Shown: in pieces, positions 23,438 through 33,400 of the stretch
Layout of the letters: each line of letters begins with the position of its first letter
Position numbering within the stretch: the first letter of the stretch is position 1
Origin: Trichopria drosophilae
Taxonomy: Eukaryota > Arthropoda > Insecta > Hymenoptera > Diapriidae
Length of the DNA stretch: 64,000 bases
Direction: 5' to 3'
Assembly: GCA_030407085.1 (NCBI GenBank)
Contig: CM059585.1
Span: 10,657,001 to 10,721,000 of the forward strand
Translations under genes and position numbers: made by a program
Notes under the pieces: generated by a model
Told to the model about the DNA's origin: nothing
The model's input: only the letters and a program-made list of their open reading frames with translations
The model's database searches: none

Positions 23438-24250
23438 GTAAGTAAGTAAGTAAAGTAAGTAATATTTATTTTGCCGTGGGATTGAGATCCCTTGTGGCAA
23501 TAAGTTAAATACAATTTAGAGTTTTACAATTTAAAATTAATATAAAATAAAATATTACAGAATATATATTACGGTTGACTCTATATAATTCAAGTTACAT
23601 TAAAATACTAATCATAGTGATATGAGTCAATAAAAAAAAAATTACATAATACAGCTTTAACTCCACCAGTGTGGTTTACAATATAAGTACAGTAGGACCT
23701 CTCTTATTCTAATTAGTAACGTTTTTCACGATGGCGCCGACCTCTCTTATTCTAGTTTTCCCCTTACCCCCACTTACTTTGCTTGCGAGCTTGTGATTCG
23801 TGGACAATACTTTTTGTTGACTTTTCGTGTGATAATGGGAGAAGACTTGTGGGGGAACGATTAGAATAAGAGAGGCTGGACAATTAGAATAAGAAAGGCA
23901 ATTAGAATAAGAGAGGTCCTACTGTACTAATGGACCTAGATTTGTTATAAGACAAATGCCCATATAACAAGCATGAAATACCAGAGCTATAACTTATATA
24001 CTTCGTAATTATAAATCAATTTAACTTTTAGCTTGTGGTAGGATTATCACAGGAAAAAAGGTGACGAAATAAATGGAATTTGAAGGTATCAATTGATGTA
24101 ATGTTACGAATGTCAGGTGGCAGGGACTCCCACAGTCTAATGCCATAAACTCTAAAGGAGTGTTCGAGGGCAACAGTACTATAAGAGGGAAGGACAAAGG
24201 TCTTTTAATTCAGGAGATAAAGATCGATCTACTAAAACATTTCTATAATA
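23438..24250 (-). mobile_element. 3' end of a non-LTR retrotransposon with TTAC tail
   Basis: Minus-strand codons 24,180-24,028 read STVALEHSFRVYGIRLWESL, PPDIRNITSIDTFKFHLFRH and then LFSCDNPTTS with a stop at 24,028-24,030. F-R-V-x-G-I-R-L-W-x-S-L-P-P-x-I-R is the C-terminal signature of several insect non-LTR families. The 3' UTR runs down to a (TTAC)n microsatellite at 23,438-23,460, a normal tail for such elements. A TA-flanked MITE (23,690-23,924) sits inside the UTR, so this LINE is older than that MITE insertion. Confidence 0.65.
23690..23924. mobile_element. pogo/Tigger-like MITE, copy A (235 bp)
   Basis: Starts CAGTAGGACCTCTCTTATTC and ends with its inverse (AAGAGAGGTCCTACTG), flanked on both sides by TA (23,688-23,689 and 23,925-23,926). 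TA duplication with CAGTA-type TIRs is the hallmark of Tc1/mariner-pogo elements. Non-coding, same length as copies C and E. Confidence 0.85.
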
Positions 24251-24584
24251 ATATGTAGAGAATTGAATTTCTTACAACTTCAATGTAATTATTTTCTTTC
24301 GAATAGAAGAAAATTGATGAGGTTCGAGACCAAATTGGAGCATTTGTTTATATTTTATGAATGCACATGAGTTTTTAAATTCACATTTGTTTAAAATTAC
24401 CTAATGTAAAAATAAAAACTTTAATTGTTAAAATACTGACAATTGATTCGCAATTTAAGTTCAAATAAACATTGTGTCCATTAAATGAGTAATTAAATCT
24501 TTTTTAGTTTTGTTCGATTAAGCTCCAATTAGATATGTGTCATTCAATATTTGATAACGGAATAAAATTATTGTAAATCACATA

Positions 24585-24938
24585 CAGTAGGACCTCTCTT
24601 ATTCTAAATGCCTTTCTTATTTTAATTGTCCAGCCTCTCATATTCTAATAGTTCCCCCACAATTCTTCTCCCACTATCACACGAAAAGTCAACGAAAAAT
24701 ATTGTCCACGAATCATAAGCTAGCAAGCAAAGTAAGTGGGGGTAAGGGGAAAATTAGAATAAGAGACAAGGAACAAGGAAGATGGTGATCCCTTCCCTTA
24801 TTTTAACATCTCCCCTCTTTCTTACGACCAGCAGTGAGAGCGAGAGAGCACGATAAAAAGTTAAAATAGGGGAAGGAAAAAGTTAAGATAAGAGACGCGG
24901 TTATAATAAGGGGATTTAAAATAAGGAGAGGACTACTA
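24585..24938. mobile_element. Composite MITE: half family 1, then family 2
   Basis: The left half (24,585 to about 24,767) is the CAGTAGGACCTC family. After AATAAGAGACAAGGAA it switches to the second family (AAGATGGTGATCCCTTCCCT, then ATAAGGAGAGGACTACT), identical in plan to 41,513-41,711. Only the outermost ends are TA-flanked, so it is a recombinant of two related MITEs or one insertion followed by loss. Confidence 0.7.
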
Positions 24939-25470
24939 TATTGTACTTTTGCACCAAAGATAAAAGTGATTTGAGGTTATGTTCAAACGAAGTTTCTATA
25001 AATAACCGCAATTATGTTTATTATTATTTCGAAGTGATTATACGAATAAAACAATTTATAATATGAATTTTTGAATAAGTTTCATGTCTTGAATTTTACT
25101 AATTATTGTACGTTTGCACCAAAGATAAAAGTGAAATCAAATTTGAGGTTATGTTTAGACGAAGTTTCCATAAATATCCACAATTATGTTTATTATTATT
25201 CAGAAGTGATTACATGAATAAAACAATTTATATTATGAATTTTTGAATAATTTTCATGTCATTTTTTTTACTAGTTAATGTACTTTTGCAGCAAAGATAA
25301 AAGTGAAAACATATTTGAGGTTATGTTCGGACAAAGTTTCCATAAATAACCACAATTATGTTTATTATTATTCCGAAGTGATTACACGAATAAAACAATT
25401 TATATTATGAATTTTTGAATAATTTTCATGTCTTTTATTCTTTCTGAAGGTTCATCTTAACTTTCCGAAT
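24939..25470. repeat. Three units of the ~170-bp tandem repeat
   Basis: Three head-to-tail units with TTGCACCAAAGATAAAAGTG, TTGAGGTTATGTT, CATAAATAACCACAATTATG and TATTATGAATTTTTGAATAA. This is the same repeat as the 6-kb array at 41.2-47.25 kb. It is interrupted on both sides by MITEs B and C. Confidence 0.85.
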
Positions 25471-25476
25471 TATGTA

Positions 25477-25711
25477 CAGTAGGACCTCTCTTATTCTAAT
25501 TGCCTTTCTTATTCTAATTGTCCAGCCTCTCTTATTCTAATCGTTCCCCCACAAGTCTTCTCCCACTATCACACGAAAAGTCAACGAAAAATATTGTCCA
25601 CGAATCACAAGCTAGCAAGCAAAGTAAGTGGGGGTAAGGGGAAAATTAGAATAAGAGAGGTCGGCGTCATCTTGAAAAACTTTACTAATTACAATAAGAG
25701 AGGTCCTACTG
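25477..25711. mobile_element. pogo/Tigger-like MITE, copy C (235 bp)
   Basis: Same family and length as copy A: CAGTAGGACCTC at the left, GAGGTCCTACTG at the right, TA at 25,475-25,476 and 25,712-25,713. It ends about 120 bp upstream of the RAD51D start codon, so it lies in or next to that gene's promoter. Confidence 0.85.
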
Positions 25712-25833
25712 TATATTACAATTAAAACACTTGTTAAATATAATAAATATGTTTGTATCAAACAAAGAAAACTTTGAATTATTTGTAGGAAAGTTGCAGG
25801 ATCGTATTGTGTTTCTAAACTATAAATCAAATA

Positions 25834-26959
25834 ATGGCTCGATTAGATTCAAGTACGTACCCAGTACTAACAGAAAATGCAATATCCGAGTTGCAAAGTA
25901 AAAGAATATACACCGTATACGACTTTATGGCACAGTCGTGTGAAAATTTAATTCAAATAACTGGACTTACGTTTAAGGTAAGAAACCACAAGTGAAATAT
26001 TTTGTAAAAACATTCAAAACATTTGTCTTTTAGGAAATTGAAATTGTACGAAAACAGATATTTGACAAATTCGGAGGTGTTACTGTAAACCCTGTAGATT
26101 TACTAAAACGAGAAATACATGAAATTTTTTCAACTGGAATCAAAAAGTAATTAAACCAGATATGAATTTATTTTACCATTGTTCAATACAAAATTATTAT
26201 TTTTAGCCTTGACAATCTACTCGGCGGTGGTCTACACTGTGGACAAATGTACGAAATTTGTGGTTTATCTGCTGCAGGAAAAAGTCAATTATGTTTATCA
26301 TGTTCTGTTCATACGGCATCGATTGGGGCATCTCGAGTTCATTACATCGATACATGCAGAAACTTCTGTCCATCAAGAATTCAAATAATTTTAGAATCGA
26401 AACAAAGTAGTCTCGACGTAAGTTACATAAAAAAAACTTATATTAAATGAATTTAAAACTAAATACTTTTTAGGTATTCGGTCAAGTCATGAGTAACATT
26501 ATCCTCCATCGAGTCAGGAAATTAAGTGATTTATTCACTGTGTTACACGGTCTTGCTAACGACAAACACAATTCACCACCCATCAAACTGGTAATAATCG
26601 ATTCTTTACCAATCGTCTTCTCTGCGTCTGCAAGTAACATAGATGGAATGGCAGCGCAAAGTCAACTGGCCTCAGTTTGTAAATACCTTGTAAATCATTT
26701 AGGAGCAATAATAATAACTACAAATTCCATAACACGATGGCGAGATACTGACGGATTCTTAAATACGAAAGAAATCAATACTTTGCAAATCAATCCCAGT
26801 TTAGGAAAATTCTGGTTATCGATTCCTAATACAAGATTATTGATAGAAAAATTACAAGACGAGCAGCGCAAAATGACCGTATGGAAAAGTACAGATCTAC
26901 GAGTTGGAACATCTTGTTTCGTTAAGATAACTGATCATGGAGTAGTTACCGTTGAATAA
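25834..26959 (+). CDS. RAD51D: DNA repair protein RAD51 homolog 4 (RAD51D), four exons
   Basis: Exons 25,834-25,977, 26,034-26,146, 26,207-26,417 and 26,474-26,959 (TAA), separated by introns of 56, 60 and 56 bp with GT-AG borders. They join in frame to 317 residues. The N-terminal helical part (YPVLTENAISELQSKRIYTV, then LIQITGLTFKEIEIVRKQ) and STGIKNLDNLLGGGLHCGQ match RAD51D-type paralogues. Walker A is GLSAAGKSQ (residues 105-113, Lys111) and Walker B is KLVIIDSLP (194-202, Asp199). A SQLASVCKYLVNHLGAIIIT segment and GKFWLSIPNTRLLIE follow, as in RAD51D ATPase cores. Family knowledge: RAD51D acts with RAD51B, RAD51C and XRCC2 in homologous recombination. The length is close to the usual 320-330 residues and no residue seems lost. 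The start is the first ATG upstream of the conserved region. Confidence 0.9.
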
Positions 26960-26960
26960 A
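26955..26960 (+). terminator. AATAAA overlapping the RAD51D stop codon
   Basis: The stop TAA (26,957-26,959) is embedded in GAATAAAT, so the stop codon is part of a canonical AATAAA. No second AATAAA lies between it and the MITE at 26,997. If used, the 3' UTR would be only about 15-30 nt. Confidence 0.45.
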
Positions 26961-26996
26961 TATATTGTTTATTATTTAGTTTATTACTTTATATTA

Positions 26997-27192
26997 CAGT
27001 AGGACCTCTCTTATTCTAATTGCCTTTCTTATTCTAATAGTTCCCCCACTATCACACGAAAAGTCAACGAAAAATATTGTCCACGAATCACAAGCTCGCA
27101 AGCAAAGTAAGTGGGGGTAAGGGGAAAATTAGAATAAAAGAGGTGGGCCATCTTGGAAAACTTTACTAATTAGAATAAGAGAGGTCCTACTG
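26997..27192. mobile_element. pogo/Tigger-like MITE, copy D (196 bp)
   Basis: CAGTAGGACCTC...GAGGTCCTACTG with flanking TA (26,995-26,996 and 27,193-27,194). It carries an internal deletion of about 39 bp relative to copies A, C and E. It lies between the 3' end of RAD51D and the start of the CCCH gene. Confidence 0.85.
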
Positions 27193-27493
27193 TACGTCAC
27201 CTGATCGACTGTGATGGAGTTATGGATGCTCACGAAAAGTTTAGTTGAAATTGTAATCATGTATAATATTAAGATAAGTTTTGTAAAAAAAAAAAAAATT
27301 TTTATAATTTTCTATTATTCGCGCGTTTTTTAAGGTCGAGTGTGAGCGACGTTGCCAACTTTCGTTCCCCTTCCCAAGCAACGTCAGATTTTTCTCCTCC
27401 ATTGCCGCGTGAACAACACACAATAATTGTTTATTAGATTAGTGCTTAGCTTATGTACATATTATATTCTTTTAATTAATCGGTAAGAGAACA

Positions 27494-30400
27494 ATGGCTT
27501 CCTTGGTGGCGGATTACGGGACGTCGTCGGGTTCCGAAAGCGACAGGGACGAGCCGTCCGATGACACAGACATGTAAGTTTCCTCCGAAAAGATGCACTT
27601 TTTTTCTCACCGCAGGTCGATTTTAGCTTTCTAACCTATATAATCTACCAACTGTGAACTCCAAGTCACCAACTATATGACAGACATTCCCTTTATCACT
27701 ATCTAAACTTTCCTACTTACTATCACCTTCCACAATTACCTCAAATATGTTATCCGCTTTGACACTTTTTTTTTTATCCTTTTGTTTTTGTTCGATTCCC
27801 CTCGCAGGAAGCGAATACTAATTTTACTGCTCGTAAACATACAGAGTAATCGGAATAAACACCAAGACATTGAATGTTTTTATTTATTTATTTTACATGG
27901 GCATTAAACCTCTCGAGATTTTCAATAGAAAAATATTAAAAATAATGTACAATAAAATATCCACATTCTCAACTGATGAACTCTACAAAATAAGCAACAC
28001 CTTAAACGTACGCCAAACTCATCACTTAAGAGCTATAATATATTACAAAACCCATAATCTATTAACACCTACTGTACGGCTAAGATCAACAAGACCAGAC
28101 CTCGCATACTCAATAAATTTGCCACATGTAAAGAAAACAATTGCTCAAAGAGGACTCAGTTACCAAGGACCCTTGCTTTTCAACCAGCTGCCTTTAGATC
28201 TACGAAAAAAGATGCTAGACAACCGAAATCCACGATGGAATTTCAGCAAACCTATCATGACCTTCATACAATCAACCAATTATTAAAACTTTCATTTTAA
28301 TGTTAACACCTTCAATACCTTTGTTACCTTTATAAATATTAATTTTATGTATGTTTCTTTATTATGAATAAATAAATTTCTTCTTTTTATCTGACCCTTT
28401 CGTAAGTGAAAAAGTTCCTTGTATTAAATTTTCTTATGTTGTCAGATTGACTAGGTGAATTAATTAAATCACTTTATTTGACGTTTCGGCTAATTATTTA
28501 AGCCCTCTTCAGAATCAATTTTATTCTATAATTTGGTGAATACAAAAATTACAAAAATTCGGTAAATTTCTTTAGAACTTTTCAGTTGTCAATATAAATT
28601 TTTTTGAAATAAATTTTTAAATTATAATTAATAATTGTTTTTTCTGCTTACCTGCAGTATTTAGAGTCTCCTCGAATGTAAAAACCATATTTTTATGATT
28701 TTTAATAAACAAAAATTGTTTTTATAAAAATTCTTTAGTAGTTAGTTAGTTTAAATTGTTTAATAGTTAGTTTCACTGTAAAAAATAAAAAATGTTTTAT
28801 GAGTTTTCACTCGGTAATAAGAAAAAACATAAAACAATTTTACACTTTTAAATACACATGTTATATTGGTGAAAAATAAAATGGACTGAAAAGTTCTTCA
28901 GATTACAAACGTTTTCAATAACACTACTACAAGTAAATCTATTTATATAACTTTGTTTTCATTTTCGAATGAGAGGCAAATAGATGTCCGGTAATTTTGA
29001 TTTTTCAAAACGTATATTTACAGATTTGTTATTATTTTTTATAAAATAATTTTCCATGCGTTTTCTTTTATGTTTGTTTCTTTCTATTGCTAATATTTTA
29101 ACTTGTTTAAAATCAAAATTATGACCTGTGTTTATTCTGTGAATCGTTAAACCAATATATTTGTCTTTATCTAAATAAATGTTATGTTTATGTTCTGTAA
29201 TTCTATTTTTTAATAATCTCCCAGTCTCACCAATATATACTCCTTCGCAATTGTTACATTTAATTTCATATATGACATCTTTTTGATGTAGCGTATCGGT
29301 TTTATCTTTAAAAGGTTTAATGCTTCCTAAATTTACATTTGTTGGTTTAAACACTATTCTGATATCGTTATTTCTAAAATTGCTTCTTATATTTTCAGAA
29401 ATATTCTTAATGTACGGTATGCTGATGGTTTTAATATATTTTTTATCATTAGATTTTGTATTAAGGGTGTTATAAATTTTATATACTCTTTTCCTAAAGC
29501 ATTCGTTAATAATGTGCATAGGGTAACTATTTTCAATCAGTATTTGTTTAACAATTTTTTTGTTTCTTTATTGTTATTAATTTTCATTCTTTTCACAGAC
29601 AAGTTCTTAATAGAACTTACGTGAAATCTTAGGTTTTTTACAAAATTTAAAGAACTATTTTTAATCAAACATTTTCTCACTTATTGTATGAAATAATATG
29701 TACACACACTACATTTTGTAAATTGATGGAATGAATAAATGAAATGAAATGAAAATGAAAATTATTACCCTTATACAATGAAAACAATGGGTGATCTTAA
29801 TAGTATTTCCGAGTGGTGTACAGACAGTAATTTATTAATTAATCCTTATAAAACTAAAATTTGAAGACTATATAGTATTCAAAAAGTTAAGGGCAAAATG
29901 TATAAGAGTATCACGTCAATGCTATGACTCTTATATTAAAAAAGTCGAACGCTACTCACGTAGGGACATGAGATCGTTCTGGACATATATAAATAATTTA
30001 AGGAACGATAATGAATTTCCATCTAATATGTTTCTGGGCAACTCACACGTCAGTGACAGTGCTTCTATTGCAAATTTGTTTGCTGATCACTTTAAATCAA
30101 TTATAAATCAAAGGTTCCGTATATGTTGCCAACTAATACAATTTGGGAAAATATGTTCATTTCTGAGGACGACGTTAAGTCTGAGGTATCGAAACTGAAA
30201 CCATGTTTCAGTAGCGGGCCTGATTTGTAATCGTCAATTGTAATTAGATCCTGTATATCTTCCCTTGCCACTCCATTAACAATATTATTTAATAACTCAC
30301 TATCAGCAGGCATTTTTCCAGATCTATGGAAGATCTCTTATATTGCTCCCATTTTCAAATCAGGTAATAAACATAATATTGAAAATTATCGTCCTATTTC

Positions 30401-33400
30401 TATTATTAGTGTGATTCCTAAAATGTTTGATGCAATTGTATATAATAGATTATTTTTTTGGCATTATCACTAAATATCAACATGGTTTTGTTAAGGGAAG
30501 ATCTACTGTAACAAATTTATTGATTTATAGTGCTTATATCAGTGAGACTTTAGAAGCTGGTAATCAAGTTGATGTTATATATTTGGATTTTTCAAAAGCC
30601 TTCGATGCAGTAAACTATGACATTTTAGTTGCAAAGCTACGTAATGTTGGTATAGGTAGCTCCCTTCTTCGATGGTTTGACTTCTACCTACGTAAGCGGT
30701 CACAAATTGTCCGTATTAAGGGAAATTATTCACTTCCATTCTCAGTAATGTCAGGAGTTCCTCAGGGATCTCATTTAGGTCCTCTATTATTTAATATTTT
30801 TATTAATGATATTGTAAATTGCATTTCGAATTCAAAGGTTTTATTGCATGCAGATGATATGAAGATCTATCGTGTAGTGAAAACTCCACTCGATGCTTTG
30901 TGTTTACAGGGTGATCTTAATAGTATTTCCGAGTGGTGTACAGACAATAATTTATTAATTAATCCTTATTAAACTAAAATTATGCGTTTTTCTAAACACG
31001 AATGCTGTTTAAACTTCCAGTATTCATTGCTTAATTCAGATTTAGAACAAACATTTATTATAAAAGATCTGGGGGTATTGTTTGACCCACGTCTGTTCTT
31101 TAACGAACATGTCAAATATGTTGCTAATAAGTCTTACAGTACACTAGGATTTCTAATTCGTTCCACTGAGTCATTCAAAGACACTAAAGCAATTATTACA
31201 CTCTATAAGTCTCTTTGTTTTATAACAATTAACTTATGCATCCTCTATCTGGACTCCATCTACTCTCTGTAACATCAACTTATTGGAACGAACACAACGG
31301 AAGTTTATCAGATATTTGTCATCTAAAACTAATAATCCAATGTCATTTTACTCGCATAGTTATCTGTCCCACTCGGTGCTATTTAATATATACACCATAA
31401 AATCAACTCGTGAACTCAATGATATTTTGCTCATTAGAAATATACTGCACGATAGATTTTCCATTATAGAATTGAAAAATTCCTTTGTATTTCGTGGTGC
31501 ATTTTATGCACATCGATTTTATAGACCTCTTTTAGAAAAAACCTCGAAATCAAATTTTTATTTCAACTCGCTGATTCCTAGACTGACTAGACAATGGAAC
31601 GGAATTTCTCATTATGCTATCGGCGCTAATAACTTCTCTTTATTTTATACTAAATGTCGCGAATTATTTCTGAAATATGTTAATTAATTGTAATTTGTTT
31701 ATTTATATGTTATATGGTGAAGTGATCCTACACATGCTATGTAATTTCTTCTAAGCGCAATTTTGCCCGTTCGTTTTATAATAAATACAAAAAAAATAAA
31801 TAAAAACAAAATATTGTCGCATAAACGTTTTTGCGGTTAATGCGATAGCCTACCAATATAATAGCCTCAAGAACGAATTTCAACAAAATGTCACTAAGAT
31901 TTAAAAGTGTCGCTCTTCCTCGTCATACCACAACAATTGGACAAAGAAGCTACGAATATTTTGCAACCAAGTACTACAATCAGTTACCAAATGAGTTAAA
32001 AACTCTTAGTGTTGAGAAAAAAGTGTTAAAAAGAAAGATAAAATAAGAAATCTCGAAATAGAATGAATTATTTCTATATATAGTCTATAATTGTGTTGAT
32101 TATTATATGTACACTACCGGCCAAAAGTTCGTGAAAGCTCTGAATTTTCCAACTTGTCAAACGTGTCATACAACCGAATCCTTTGAGATATTCAAAAAAC
32201 GCAAATGAAATCTTACAGTACAGGAATAAAGCTTTCAATTGGTGCATACAGTTTTATATCAGACGTTACTTTGTCTTAGTTGTTTTATTTTCAAAATGTC
32301 GAATTTTGTAACTTTTATCTTTCACCGGATGATTAATAAATTTTTCTGGACATTGCCAATTTTTTTGTACATACTACAAATCAAAACCTTAAAATTCATT
32401 TTTTATAAAATTGATAAAACTGATTCAGAATTCTTTGAAAAAAGGCCAAAAGTTTGTGAACATGCAGTTTATTCATGTTTCACGAATCGGAATGATACGA
32501 TTCCTTAAAGATGATGCAACATATTAAATTTTATAAAGAATACACTTTCTAAATGTTAACTGTGAAATCCATGAATCCATGAACAAACACACAGGCGTTA
32601 TTAAAATTAATATTTACTGTTCACACAACGAAATTTGAATAATATAATTAACGGTCATAAACACTTAATAATTAATTCGAAAAACAACACTAATGATTTT
32701 AAACATTTAATAATTAATTAAAATAACAAAAATATTGTTTTTAAACAATTAATAATAATTTTTACACTTTTGATTCGTTACAATGACCACCTTTTGCTTT
32801 CAGTACTAATTTATAGAGTTTTGGTATTCTTTTGACGAGCTTTTCGAGGACCTCCTGTGAAATTTGATTCATTTCAGTCATGGATTCCTGTACTTGAATT
32901 TTGTTATTGTTATATAATTAAAAAGTGTATTTATAAAATTTAATATGTTGCATCATCTTTAAGGAATCGTATCATTCCGATTCGCGAAACATGAATAAAC
33001 TGCATCTTCACGAACTTTTGGCCTTTTTTCAAAGAATTCTCATTCAACGGGTAAAATTGTAAATTTTCGAAAAAATCATAACTTTGCAACAAAAAAGCGT
33101 AGCGACTTTTATAAAAAATGAATTTCAAGGTCTTCATTTGTAGTATTTACAAAAAAATTGGCAATATCCAGAAAAATTTATTAATCACCTGGTGAAAGAT
33201 AAAAGTTGGAAGAAAAAAGTTACAAAATTCGACATTTTGAAAATACAACAACTAAGACAAAATAACGTCTGATGTAAAACTGTATGCACCAATAGAAAGC
33301 TTTATTCTTGTACTTAAAAAGATTTCGTTTGCGTTTTTTGAATATCTCAAAGGATTCAGTGGTATAACATGTTATTGGACGAGTTGGAAAATTCACGAAC

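Larger units (their letters stand above)
28402..29600 (-). mobile_element. Penelope-like retroelement, 5'-truncated copy 2
   Basis: Same organisation as copy 1: end of the RT, GIY-YIG endonuclease (stop at 28,959), about 440 bp of trailer, then the hammerhead-like motif at 28,474-28,520 and the TTTTTCACTTA block. It lies antisense to the CCCH gene in its first intron. The 5' part (most of the RT) is lost. Confidence 0.8.

Noticed and set aside
32239..33137. Two similar 65-89-codon frames on opposite strands
   Set aside because: They are the two long inverted repeats of the Tc1-like element read in opposite directions.
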